From Kaistella sp. (GTDB taxonomy: Bacteria; Bacteroidota; Bacteroidia; Flavobacteriales; Weeksellaceae): DNA of 64,000 nucleotides. Within the stretch, counting starts at the first letter, position 1. Each line of letters opens with the position of its first letter. This document shows, piece after piece, positions 25,920 to 34,671 of the stretch. The notes under the pieces are model-generated. The model saw only the letters and a list, made by a program, of their open reading frames with translations. It was not told the DNA's origin and did no database searches. The position numbers and the translations under genes are program-made. The stretch is taken from contig JAIBEW010000029.1 of NCBI GenBank assembly GCA_019459085.1, positions 233,343 through 297,342 on the forward strand. The letters are read 5' to 3'.

Positions 25920-26897
25920 GTGAAAACATTCCGGTTTATTTTAACTGCTGCACATATTGTTCTCTTCGCTTCGCTTTTGGGAACTATTGCCAACGCGTAT
26001 GTTCCACCAAAAGCATTTCCGCTGTTCAATCTGCTTTCGCTGGCTTTTCCTGTGCTGATGATGCTATATGTTGCGCTTATTTTATTTTGGATCATTCTCA
26101 GGAAAAAAAGAGCGTTTATATTTCTGGCAGTTTCATTGGTTTTAATAATGCCGGTTCGAAGGTGGATCAATATCTCGGGCGACAGTTCACTTCAACCAAA
26201 TTTGAGAATTATTTCTGTGAATCTTAAGGGAGAAAGATTCGGAGGAGATGAAATTGATGAATATTTTAAAAATTCAGAAGCCGATATTATTCTGAATCAG
26301 GAGCAGGGTGGAAACAGCAAAATTCCCGGTTATCCCTATCATATGGAGAGTTTAAGTGTGGTTGCACTGAATTCAAAAACTGAAATCCTCAAGCAGGGAA
26401 AACTGGAAGCAGACGGTGTTGGAAACGCTTTTTTTGCTGACATTAAAATCAACGGCAAGATCATTCGCCTGATAAATGTTTACCTGACACCGTTTGCCTT
26501 CGACAAAGGAAAAGTAAAACCCACTGAAGATTTTGATCAGAACAAAACCACCGTAAAATACATTTTAAAAAGACTGATTCCCGTTTTTAAAATCCATCAG
26601 GAAGAAGTTTTGGTGATTCAGAAAGCCATTGCAGATTCCCCTTATCCGGTGATTGTAGCGGGAGATTTCAATGCGGTTCCAAATTCCTACGAATATTACC
26701 AGATCGGGAAAAATCTGAAAGATGTTTTTGTGGAAACAGGCAATGGCAGTGCAACGAGTTTTCACGATTATAAATTTCCGATCCGGATCGACTATATTTT
26801 CTGTTCCCAGGAACTCACGCCCGTAAGTTATAGAGTCGACAGGAATGTGAAAATATCTGATCATTATCCTGTTATTGCAGAATTTAAAATCGAGTAA
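25920..26897 (+). CDS. Membrane-anchored endonuclease/exonuclease/phosphatase-family protein
   Basis: 325 residues from GTG 25920; no suitable ATG lies near. Three N-terminal membrane helices (about residues 5-80) precede an EEP domain with LRIISVNLKGE, IIRLINVYLTP, VIVAGDFNAVPNS and the terminal ISDHYPVIAEF, which carry the Asp/Asn/His catalytic set. Relatives act on DNA ends, inositol phosphates or sphingolipids; membrane anchoring favours a lipid or envelope substrate, as inference. One nt separates it from each neighbour gene. Confidence 0.87.
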   Translation: MKTFRFILTAAHIVLFASLLGTIANAYVPPKAFPLFNLLSLAFPVLMMLYVALILFWIILRKKRAFIFLAVSLVLIMPVRRWINISGDSSLQPNLRIISVNLKGERFGGDEIDEYFKNSEADIILNQEQGGNSKIPGYPYHMESLSVVALNSKTEILKQGKLEADGVGNAFFADIKINGKIIRLINVYLTPFAFDKGKVKPTEDFDQNKTTVKYILKRLIPVFKIHQEEVLVIQKAIADSPYPVIVAGDFNAVPNSYEYYQIGKNLKDVFVETGNGSATSFHDYKFPIRIDYIFCSQELTPVSYRVDRNVKISDHYPVIAEFKIE

Positions 26898-26898
26898 A

Positions 26899-27273
26899 AT
26901 GAAATATTTATTCCTCTTTGTTTGTCTAATTGTTTTTTCATGCGGAAAAAACAACAAGACTGAAACTTCCAGTTTTAATCAGGAAAAAACGGTTATTCAG
27001 TATGATACTGTTGCTGTAGATTCTTTTTCTGCGGGCGCCGTTTCTGTAGATATTGCCCAAAAAATAAGAGCTTCATCCCAAAAATATGAGGATTCTCTGC
27101 TGCAGATCCATCAAAAAGAAGAAGCAGATAAACTTCAGAAGGAATTGAGCACAAAGGAAAAAGAAACAAAAAAATTGGCGGAAGAAAAGGAAAAAGCGGA
27201 AGAAACTAAATCAAAAGAAAAAAACTCCGCAACTGCTGAAACGAAAACAGCGGAAGCCAACAAAAATCCGTAA
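26899..27273 (+). CDS. Small lipoprotein with charged coiled-coil tail
   Basis: 124 residues. Lipobox LIVFSC with acylation at Cys15. The mature protein has a Ser/Asp/Thr-rich middle and a C-terminal half of Lys, Glu, Ala and Thr (KEKETKKLAEEKEKAEETK) that would form a long charged helix. ATG 26899 was chosen over an in-frame codon at 26875 because it begins the signal peptide. No known family recognised. Confidence 0.75.
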   Translation: MKYLFLFVCLIVFSCGKNNKTETSSFNQEKTVIQYDTVAVDSFSAGAVSVDIAQKIRASSQKYEDSLLQIHQKEEADKLQKELSTKEKETKKLAEEKEKAEETKSKEKNSATAETKTAEANKNP

Positions 27274-27296
27274 TTTTATATCTTAAATTCAAAACA

Positions 27297-27635
27297 ATGA
27301 AATTATTTTTAGCCGCAGGCATCGTATTCTTAACCCTACTTTCCTGCAAAAAGTCCGAAACAAAAATCGAAACTACCGAAAATCCGGACGGAAGTGTTAC
27401 AACCACTACAATCGAGACTGAGGAATCTTCAAATCTGGACTCTGCCAAAATCAATAACACCGTCGATAAGGCCAAGGATAAACTCAACACCGCTGGTGAA
27501 AAAATTGACGATGCTGCCGATAAAGCCGGAGAAAAACTGAAAGAAGCAGGTGAAGATGTGAAAGATGCCGCCGCAAAAGGTGCTGAAAAAGTAGAAAAAG
27601 GCGCCGAAAAAGTGAAAGAAGATCTGAAGAAATAA
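27297..27635 (+). CDS. Small lipoprotein with LEA-like amphipathic repeats
   Basis: 112 residues. Lipobox TLLSC, Cys17. From about residue 55 the protein is a run of near-11-residue repeats such as DKAKDKLNTAGEKIDD, ADKAGEKLKEAGEDV, KGAEKVEKGAEKV. This is the pattern of late-embryogenesis-abundant and YtxH-type proteins, giving an amphipathic helix that can lie on a membrane or protect proteins under drying or osmotic stress. Role inferred. Last gene of the mutL run, 18 nt from the convergent GH3 stop. Confidence 0.75.
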   Translation: MKLFLAAGIVFLTLLSCKKSETKIETTENPDGSVTTTTIETEESSNLDSAKINNTVDKAKDKLNTAGEKIDDAADKAGEKLKEAGEDVKDAAAKGAEKVEKGAEKVKEDLKK

Positions 27636-27652
27636 TAGGAATTTCCCCGGAT

Positions 27653-29167
27653 TTACATATTCATTCTGAGAAGCGGCTCGATGTATTCGCGGTCGTTGCT
27701 TAAACGTGGGACTTTATTCTGTCCGCCGAGTTTTCCGCGTTCCGACATCCAGCTGTAGAACAACTGTGGTTTCGCCACATGAACAACAGGTCTTTTCAGG
27801 GTCATATTGTTATATCGTTTCGCTTCGTAATCGGAGTTGATGGATTTCAAATGACTGTCGAACAGGTCTGTGAAAAGATCCAGATCAGATGGCGGCGTGC
27901 TGAATTCGAAAATCCATTCGTGTGCGCCGCTTTCCCCGTCTTTCATAAAAACAGGAGCTCCTGTGAAATCCGAAACAGCAGCCTGTGTTCCTTCGCAAGC
28001 CGTAATGAGTGCTGCCTCAACATTATCGATCATGAGTTCTTCGCCAAAAGCATTGATATAGTGTTTCGTGCGACCCGAAATTTTTATCCTGAATGGATTG
28101 AGTGAGGTGAATTTCACCGTATCTCCGATTAAATAGCGCCAAAGTCCACCGTTTGTGGTGATGATGATTGCATAATTTTTCCCGATTTCCACTTCCTCCA
28201 GCGGAATGGCCTGCAGATTACTGCGGTCGAATTTATCCATTGGAATGAATTCATAAAATATTCCGTAATCCAGCATCAGCAGCATTTCATCGCTTCCCGA
28301 CTGATCCTGAATGCCGAAAAAGCCTTCTGAAGCATTGTAAATTTCGTAATAATTGATGTCTTTCCCGATGATGTTGCGGTACTGCTCTTTATAAGGTTTA
28401 AAGCTGATTCCGCCGTGAAAAAATACTTCCAGATTCGGCCAAAGTTCCGCAATATTCTTGTTTCCGGTCTCAGCAAGAGTTCGCTGCAATAAAACGAGCA
28501 TCCAGCTCGGAACGCCGGTCAGACTTCCGACTTCTTCATTTTTTACTTCAGCAATGATCGCCTTAAGCTTGCTTTCCCATTCCGACATCAAAGAGATTTT
28601 CTTGCTCGGTGTGGTGGTAATTTCTATCCAGAAAGGAAGATTTTCAATCATGATGGCGGACAAATCCCCGAATTTGGTATTGAAATCTTCATAAAGTTCC
28701 GAACTTCCCCCGAGTCTTAAATTTTTATTGAGGAAAAGGGTATTGTCGGGATGATTATTGGCATAAATTGAAAGCAGATCTTTACCAGCCTTGAAATGGC
28801 AGTCTTCCAGACTTTCATCGGTAATGGGAATGAATTTGCTTTTAGCGTTAGTTGTGCCTGAAGATTTTGCAAATTTCCGGATGTAACCGGGCCAGATGAT
28901 GTCGGGATTTCCCTGTCTGGCTTTTTCGATATAAGGTTCAAAATCCTCATAGGTGACCACAGGAATACGCTCTTTGAAATCGTTATAGCTTGATATGGAG
29001 CTGAAGCCGTGAATTTTGCCGTACTCCGTATTTTCAGCGTGATAAAGCTGGGAAAAAAGGACCCCTTTCTGGGTTTCAATAGGGTGGGTCATGAAATTCT
29101 CGATCTGATCGATCCGTTGACGGATAAACCAGTTCACCACGGTATTGAAAAGCGCTTTAGTTGCCAT
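27653..29167 (-). CDS. GH3 auxin-responsive-promoter-like protein (acyl-adenylating family)
   Basis: 504 residues from ATG 29167 (MATKALFNTVVNWFIRQRID). GH3 features include YIRKFAKSSGTTNAKSKFIP, where SSGTT is the ATP-phosphate loop, NASEGFFGIQD in the middle, and GGLWRYLIGDTVKF in the C-terminal part. Plant GH3 enzymes conjugate amino acids to hormone carboxylates via an acyl-adenylate; bacterial members are common in Bacteroidota and have no settled function. The single-gene minus unit is convergent with the mutL run. Confidence 0.9.
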   Translation of the reverse strand: MATKALFNTVVNWFIRQRIDQIENFMTHPIETQKGVLFSQLYHAENTEYGKIHGFSSISSYNDFKERIPVVTYEDFEPYIEKARQGNPDIIWPGYIRKFAKSSGTTNAKSKFIPITDESLEDCHFKAGKDLLSIYANNHPDNTLFLNKNLRLGGSSELYEDFNTKFGDLSAIMIENLPFWIEITTTPSKKISLMSEWESKLKAIIAEVKNEEVGSLTGVPSWMLVLLQRTLAETGNKNIAELWPNLEVFFHGGISFKPYKEQYRNIIGKDINYYEIYNASEGFFGIQDQSGSDEMLLMLDYGIFYEFIPMDKFDRSNLQAIPLEEVEIGKNYAIIITTNGGLWRYLIGDTVKFTSLNPFRIKISGRTKHYINAFGEELMIDNVEAALITACEGTQAAVSDFTGAPVFMKDGESGAHEWIFEFSTPPSDLDLFTDLFDSHLKSINSDYEAKRYNNMTLKRPVVHVAKPQLFYSWMSERGKLGGQNKVPRLSNDREYIEPLLRMNM

Positions 29168-29268
29168 TGGGACAAATATAATAAAAACTAAGGAGACATT
29201 TAGCGCTCTCTGAAAACAAAAAATTCCGCTCAAAACTGAACGGAATTTATTAATTTATCATCTGCTTT

Positions 29269-29679
29269 TTAGCAGTACTCATCATAGGCAGCCTGAAGGT
29301 TTGCAGCGATTGCGCCGGCCGGATTTCCTTCAATATGGTGTCTTTCGAGCACATGAACCAGTTCGCCATCTTTGAAAAGTGCGATACATGGTGAACTTGG
29401 CGGGAACGGTGCTAAAAATTTTCTGGCTTCGGAAACCGCATCACTGTCAAATCCTGCAAAAACAGTCGTTAAATGATCGGGTTTTTTATCTCCTGTCAAA
29501 GAAAACACAGCTCCCGGTCTTGCAGCTCCTGCTGCACAACCGCAAACTGAATTGATCATCAGCAGGGTAGTTCCCGGCTCATTAATCGCCTCAACCACCT
29601 GTTCAGGTGTGGTTAAATCTTTGAAACCTTTATCGGTAAGTTCTGCCTTCATAGGCATTACTAATTCTTCTGGATACAT
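29269..29679 (-). CDS. Bacilliredoxin (BrxA/BrxB, YphP family)
   Basis: 136 residues, thioredoxin-like fold. The family's CGC active site is at residues 46-48 in NSVCGCAAGAARPG. In Firmicutes these proteins remove bacillithiol from mixed disulfides. Bacteroidota also make bacillithiol in several lineages, so the same role is likely. A -7 element is at 29744-29751. Confidence 0.92.
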   Translation of the reverse strand: MYPEELVMPMKAELTDKGFKDLTTPEQVVEAINEPGTTLLMINSVCGCAAGAARPGAVFSLTGDKKPDHLTTVFAGFDSDAVSEARKFLAPFPPSSPCIALFKDGELVHVLERHHIEGNPAGAIAANLQAAYDEYC

Positions 29680-29743
29680 AATATATTGTTTAAAGTTAAT
29701 TTCTTGATTGATGTAAAAAGGATTTGATCCTTGAAAGATTTTA

Positions 29744-29751
29744 CAAATTTA
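29744..29751 (-). promoter_or_regulatory. -7 element for the bacilliredoxin gene
   Basis: TAAATTTG on the minus strand, 64 nt before the start codon, giving a leader of roughly 55-60 nt. No -33 TTG at proper spacing. Confidence 0.4.
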
Positions 29752-29826
29752 GTGCATTTTATAAACTAAATTTCATTCAATTTAATTATCAAAATCATTC
29801 CAAATCCCGATGACGGACAAAATGGC

Positions 29827-29859
29827 AAAAAAATCCCGGAATCTGCAGATTCCGGGATT
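29827..29859 (-). terminator. Terminator at the end of the dcw/ftsZ/yqeY transcript
   Basis: A perfect 28-bp palindrome at 29832-29859 (half-site AATCCCGGAATCTG) followed on the minus strand by a run of seven T. It lies about 80 nt after the GatB/YqeY stop. Confidence 0.8.
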
Positions 29860-29940
29860 CCAATCAAATCGATATGCAAAGGTTGAATATCTGTGTTAAA
29901 TACGGAATTCGGAAAGATCCAAATTCCTTTTTAATTGCGA

Positions 29941-30387
29941 TCAGGAAAGCAGTTTTTTGGCCATTTCGGAAATGCTTTTTCCGTCGCTTTTTCCGGCAAA
30001 ACTTTTATTGGCAATGCCCATTACTTTTCCTAAATCTTTGATGCTTTCAGCACCTGTTTCCTGAATGATTTTCATCATTTCAGTCTCGAGTTCTTCTGCG
30101 GAAAACTGTTGTGGGAGAAACTTTTCGATGATTTTCATCTGCGCAACTTCCACATCGGCCAGGTCATTTCTGTTCTGTGCTACAAACTGGTCATAGGAAT
30201 CCTTACGCTGCTTGATCATGCGCTGTACAATGGCGATTTCCTGCTCCGGAGAAACTTCTGCACCTCTGGATTCCGTTTTCAGGAGTAAAATCTGTGCTTT
30301 TACCGCACGCAGCGAGTCAAGAGCGACTTTATCTTTCTCCCGCATCGCGGTTTTTATTGCTTCGGTGATGGTTATTTCTAAACTCAT
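29941..30387 (-). CDS. GatB/YqeY domain protein
   Basis: 148 residues, the usual size of free-standing YqeY proteins. The C-terminal helical domain (KVMGIANKSFAGKSDGKSI) is shared with the tail of GatB, which contacts tRNA in the amidotransferase. Free YqeY has no proven role; tRNA binding is the usual guess. It follows ftsZ by 16 nt and appears to be the last gene of the dcw transcript. Confidence 0.92.
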   Translation of the reverse strand: MSLEITITEAIKTAMREKDKVALDSLRAVKAQILLLKTESRGAEVSPEQEIAIVQRMIKQRKDSYDQFVAQNRNDLADVEVAQMKIIEKFLPQQFSAEELETEMMKIIQETGAESIKDLGKVMGIANKSFAGKSDGKSISEMAKKLLS

Positions 30388-30403
30388 GGGTTTTGATTTT
30401 TAA

Positions 30404-32260
30404 TTAGTCGACATCTTTATTGAGAAATTTGTTCTCTCTGACCTGCATCGTGCCGTTGTTTTCTGAAAGAAAAGTATTGATGTTCTGCTCCGAAGCATTT
30501 GCTCCGTCTAAAGCAATATTTTTTCTTTTGAAAGCAGGAACCATTTCAAAATCGTTATCAGAATCCAGGTTGTGGTATCTGGAATTGAATTCCTTCAGTT
30601 TGTTTCTTCTTTCAAAAATTTTGTCGTTCGAAGAAGTTTTGGTGATGAAGGTGAAGTCGTCTTCTGTTTCAAATTTCAATTGTTCCTCTTTGATTTCAGC
30701 AGTTTTTTCCTCAACTTTTGGTTCTGTGAAAATTTCTGTTTTCGGAACCGGAGCTTCCTGAATCTTCGTTTCGGGCTGAGCTTGTGGAGTTTTTTCTGCA
30801 AAAGGTTCGTCGATAAAGAAGCTGAATTCCATTGGCTTTTCTTCTGAAAATGAGGAGTTCTGATTTTGAGAAGGAGCCGGTTTTTCTTCAAAGTCGAAAT
30901 TGAAAGACTGCGATTCCATTCTGTCATCTGCACTGTCATCGTAGGAAAAAAGGTCGGTTTCCACCACTTCATCCTCCATTCGGGAGTAATTCTGAAGCGG
31001 AGTTTCGTTCATTTCTTCATTTTTATCAAAAAACCGGATCTCTGTTGTGATTTCTTCCTCAACAGTCATTTTTTTTTCCACCGTTTTTACGTTGAACTGC
31101 GGCGTTATTGCATCATCTTCATCATCAAGCCTGAAGAGACTTTTACCCGTAAAATCATCATTTTTAGATTCTTCAATTTCCATTCTCTGTTTGAATGGAG
31201 ATTCTTTCGGCACTGCCGCTTCGCGGTGGTCGTTTAAAGTAAATTTAATCTTTTCTGTAGGTCCTGAATGTTTCTGGTTGTCTTTTGCAAAACCAGTTGC
31301 GATCACGAGTACACTTACGGCGTCGCCCAATTCCTCGTCGGTTCCCACTCCAAAAATAATATCGGCAGTGTTTCCGGCTTCTTTCTGAATATGGTCCATA
31401 ATCACCCCGATTTCATCCATCGTAACCTCTTCCGAGCCGCTTCTGATGAGGAGAAGAACGTTTTTCGCACCGGTGATTTTGTTGTCGTTCAGCAAAGGAG
31501 AATCGAGTGCTTTTTTCACGGCTTCTTCGGCTTTATTTTCGCCGGATGCAATTCCGTTGGACATCAACGCCGTTCCTGAATTGGCAAGAACAGATTTTGC
31601 ATCCCGGAAATCGATATTTACATCAAAATATCCGGTAATTACTTCTGCCATTCCTTTTGCAGCGTTCGTCAACACTTCATCAGCTTTCGAAAAACCTGAT
31701 TTGAAACCGAGATTTCCGTATTGCTGTCTTAATTTATCATTATTGATGACGATTAAAGAATCGACATTATTCCTTAATTTTTCAAGACCCAAATCTGCCT
31801 GTTCCAGTCTTCTTTTTCCTTCGAAATTAAAAGGGATGGTTACAATTCCAACCGTCAGAATTCCCATGTCTTTTGCCACTTTCGCAATCACGGGAGCTGC
31901 TCCGGTTCCAGTTCCGCCGCCCATTCCGGCAGTAATAAAGACCATTTTTGTATTCTGGCCCATTGCTGCTTTAATATCTTCGATGCTTTCGATGGCCGCT
32001 TTCTCCCCAACTTCTGGGTCTGCTCCTGCGCCAAGACCTTCGGTAATGGTAACGCCGAGCTGAACTTTATTGGAAACCGGATTGTTGTCCAAAGTCTGCG
32101 CATCGGTATTGCAGATCACGAAATCTACCCCGTGAATTCCTCTCTCGTACATGTGTTTCAAAGCGTTGTTACCGCCGCCTCCAACTCCGATCACTTTTAT
32201 AATTGATGAATTTCCTTTGGGTAAATCAAATGAAAATCCGTGCGTGTTCATATTTTCCAT
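30404..32260 (-). CDS. ftsZ: Cell division GTPase FtsZ, with long C-terminal tail
   Basis: 618 residues. The tubulin-like core (about 1-330) has GVGGGGNNALKHM and the signature GGGTGTG at 114-120. FtsZ polymerises at midcell and organises septal wall synthesis. The remaining ~290 residues are a Glu/Asp/Phe-rich, low-complexity linker, far longer than in E. coli (383 residues in total), ending in a conserved-looking block (FKRKNIALDGANASEQN and REN-KFLNKDVD). FtsA is directly upstream with a 19-nt gap. Confidence 0.98.
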   Translation of the reverse strand: MENMNTHGFSFDLPKGNSSIIKVIGVGGGGNNALKHMYERGIHGVDFVICNTDAQTLDNNPVSNKVQLGVTITEGLGAGADPEVGEKAAIESIEDIKAAMGQNTKMVFITAGMGGGTGTGAAPVIAKVAKDMGILTVGIVTIPFNFEGKRRLEQADLGLEKLRNNVDSLIVINNDKLRQQYGNLGFKSGFSKADEVLTNAAKGMAEVITGYFDVNIDFRDAKSVLANSGTALMSNGIASGENKAEEAVKKALDSPLLNDNKITGAKNVLLLIRSGSEEVTMDEIGVIMDHIQKEAGNTADIIFGVGTDEELGDAVSVLVIATGFAKDNQKHSGPTEKIKFTLNDHREAAVPKESPFKQRMEIEESKNDDFTGKSLFRLDDEDDAITPQFNVKTVEKKMTVEEEITTEIRFFDKNEEMNETPLQNYSRMEDEVVETDLFSYDDSADDRMESQSFNFDFEEKPAPSQNQNSSFSEEKPMEFSFFIDEPFAEKTPQAQPETKIQEAPVPKTEIFTEPKVEEKTAEIKEEQLKFETEDDFTFITKTSSNDKIFERRNKLKEFNSRYHNLDSDNDFEMVPAFKRKNIALDGANASEQNINTFLSENNGTMQVRENKFLNKDVD

Positions 32261-32279
32261 AGTGCTGTATTTTTTAGAT

Positions 32280-33647
32280 TTATTCTACTTCTTCAAAGAA
32301 TTTTTTAACTTTTTCCATTAAGGACTGGCCGAAAGTTGGTTTTGCTTTTCTGGTTTCCACCATTTCCCTGATTGCAATCTCTTCTGTCCGGAATTCAGCT
32401 GCATTTTCTGTGCTCACGACATTTTCCGAATCCAGAACTTTGGTTTTCTCCGGTTTTTCTTCAACTTCCGGAAGAATTTTCTTGTCCCTGATCTTTAAAC
32501 TTTCCATTAAAAGTCCGATGGATGTTGCAAATTCGGGACCTTTCAGATACTGGTTTTTGTCATTCGCCACATATTCGTTTGCAAAACCGATTCTGCTGTC
32601 GAAGCCGGTTGTGTAATTGGCCAATTGGCGAAGATGACGCAAATTGGACCCACCACCTGTCAGAACGATTCCTGCAATGAGTTTTTTCTTCTGTTCGAAG
32701 GCGCCGTACGCTTTCAGTTCGGTATTTACCATTTCCAGAATCTCTTCAACTCTTGCATTTACGATCTGAGCCAGTGTTTTTAAAGAAATTTCCTTGTCCG
32801 GTCTCCCGTGAAGTCCCGGAATCGTTACAAAAGTGCTGTCTTTTTCAAGTTCAGGAACAGCAGAACCGAATTTTGTTTTGAGCTGTTCGGCGTGTTTTTC
32901 AATAATGGAACATCCTTCTTTGATGTCATCGGTAATAATTCCGCCACCGTAAGGAATCACGCAGGTGTGACGGATGATGTTGTCTTTGAAAATAGCGATA
33001 TCTGTTGTACCGCCACCGATATCAACAATTGCAACTCCGGCTTCTTTTTCTTCTTTGGTTAAAACAGCTTCTGAAGACGCAAGTGGTTCAAGAGTGAGCG
33101 CTTCCATTTCAAGACCTGCTTCACGAACGCAACGGGCGATGTTTCTGATGCTTCCCATCTGACCGACTACCACATGGAAATTGGCTTCCAGACGCTTTCC
33201 ATGCATACCGACCGGTTCCTGGATTTCCCCTTCAGAATCGACTTTATATTCCTGAGGTAGAACATGAATAATTTCTTCGCCCGGAAGCATGACCAGTTTT
33301 TTCACCTGATCTTTTAGTTTTTCAATATCGTCTTCGGTAATATATTGGTCGGGGTGTTCCCGCATAATATAATCGGAATGCTGGAGACTTCTGATGTGTT
33401 TTCCGGCAATTCCCACCGTAACGTTCCTGATGGGAACACCTGCGCTGGTCTGCGCTTCTGCGACGGCCATTTTTATCGAATTGATGGTCTGCGAAATGTT
33501 ATTCACGATTCCTTTGTGAACGCCAAGGCTCTTCGCTTTCCCAACGCCCAGAATTTCAATTTTTCCGTGCGCATTTCTTCTGCCGACAATGGCTACGATT
33601 TTAGTAGTTCCGATATCGAGACCTACTGAATATTCGTTTGTTTCCAT
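32280..33647 (-). CDS. ftsA: Cell division actin-like ATPase FtsA
   Basis: 455 residues. Phosphate 1 motif VGLDIGTTKIVAIVG is at the start; the phosphate 2 region VAIVDIGGGTTDIAIF and the adenosine motif GIVLTGGGSNLRHL are clear. The C-terminus FGQSLMEKVKKFFEEV is an amphipathic helix that tethers FtsA, and through it FtsZ, to the membrane. It lies between ftsQ and ftsZ as usual. Confidence 0.98.
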   Translation of the reverse strand: METNEYSVGLDIGTTKIVAIVGRRNAHGKIEILGVGKAKSLGVHKGIVNNISQTINSIKMAVAEAQTSAGVPIRNVTVGIAGKHIRSLQHSDYIMREHPDQYITEDDIEKLKDQVKKLVMLPGEEIIHVLPQEYKVDSEGEIQEPVGMHGKRLEANFHVVVGQMGSIRNIARCVREAGLEMEALTLEPLASSEAVLTKEEKEAGVAIVDIGGGTTDIAIFKDNIIRHTCVIPYGGGIITDDIKEGCSIIEKHAEQLKTKFGSAVPELEKDSTFVTIPGLHGRPDKEISLKTLAQIVNARVEEILEMVNTELKAYGAFEQKKKLIAGIVLTGGGSNLRHLRQLANYTTGFDSRIGFANEYVANDKNQYLKGPEFATSIGLLMESLKIRDKKILPEVEEKPEKTKVLDSENVVSTENAAEFRTEEIAIREMVETRKAKPTFGQSLMEKVKKFFEEVE

Positions 33648-33665
33648 TTGATATGATTTGATTTT

Positions 33666-34652
33666 TTATTCTATTTTAACGGTTGCTTTCTTTTTCGCTG
33701 CCGGTTTGGCAGCTGAGGAAGCGGCTTTTTTCTTTGATTCTGAAGTTGCAGGCTTCGCAGCGGTGACTTTTGGCTTTTCTTTGATCTGCACTTTTTTTGC
33801 AGCAGGTTTCGCAGGACTTTTTTGCGCAGGTTTTTGAGTTTTATTTACCGACGATTCTTTTTTTGTGCCCGTCAGCGGGAGTTTCGCCATTTCTTTATTC
33901 CCGACTTCCAGAATACTGTCGTTTTCCTCAAAATTCGGATTTAAAGTCGTAACAATCTGGTTGTCGAACTTTACAGATATTTTCGTGTATTTTTCCGGCG
34001 CCTGATCCACTAAATATTTTTCGACAAAGGTTTTAAACCCTTTCACTTTAATCTCAATATTGTCGAGATCGCCTATCTCCACTCTGTAATTTCCTTCGCT
34101 TGTGAAGAGATGATAGCTTTCCTTCTCCTTCGCGATACCGATAAAATATTTCCTGCTGAATTCATCGCGGTCAATTTTATCAATGAGTTCAGCGAGTTTT
34201 TTATATTCAGATTTCTTCACATCGCCCATCACGAGCATGCAAGGATAAGAATAGTTGTCAGAAAGTGGAAACTCGTTTCCTTTTTCATCAACATAGAAAT
34301 CTTTGCCGTTGTTATTCAGCCTGAAAGACGGAACACGTTGTTTGATGTCCAAATTAAGTTTGCCGTTCAGATTGAGGAAAACATTGGCACTGTCTACCGC
34401 CGGAAGCTGATTGAGCCTTTTTTCCAGAGCGGGAATGTCGAGGTCGCCAAGTCTTTTTGTCGGACTCGATTTTTTTACAATTTCCCTGATGTCTTTCTCG
34501 TCAATAAAATAAACAGGGTTTTTGGTTTTTGTCAGGTTTACAGAAACATTTTCCAGGGATTTCTCGTTGAATCTTTTCAGCGAAAAGCTCAATAAAAATC
34601 CGAGGATAATTACCGTTACGGCTATTTTCAGTATTCTGTATTTGTTTTTCAT
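33666..34652 (-). CDS. ftsQ: Cell division protein FtsQ/DivIB with basic Lys/Ala tail
   Basis: 328 residues from ATG 34652 (MKNKYRILKIAVTVIILGF). The upstream in-frame region would overlap murC and was not used. One membrane helix (about 8-26), then a POTRA-type region with VYFIDEKDIREIVKKSSPTK and the FtsQ beta domain. The last ~65 residues are almost all Lys, Ala, Pro, Ser (AAKPAAKKKATVKIE at the end), a highly basic periplasmic tail absent from E. coli FtsQ (276 residues). FtsQ links early and late divisome proteins. Confidence 0.9.
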   Translation of the reverse strand: MKNKYRILKIAVTVIILGFLLSFSLKRFNEKSLENVSVNLTKTKNPVYFIDEKDIREIVKKSSPTKRLGDLDIPALEKRLNQLPAVDSANVFLNLNGKLNLDIKQRVPSFRLNNNGKDFYVDEKGNEFPLSDNYSYPCMLVMGDVKKSEYKKLAELIDKIDRDEFSRKYFIGIAKEKESYHLFTSEGNYRVEIGDLDNIEIKVKGFKTFVEKYLVDQAPEKYTKISVKFDNQIVTTLNPNFEENDSILEVGNKEMAKLPLTGTKKESSVNKTQKPAQKSPAKPAAKKVQIKEKPKVTAAKPATSESKKKAASSAAKPAAKKKATVKIE

Positions 34653-34671
34653 TTTTTTTAAAGCTCCTGTT

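Noticed and set aside
31446..32063. 205-codon plus-strand frame inside ftsZ
   Set aside because: Antisense to the conserved FtsZ core; a by-product of its codon use.
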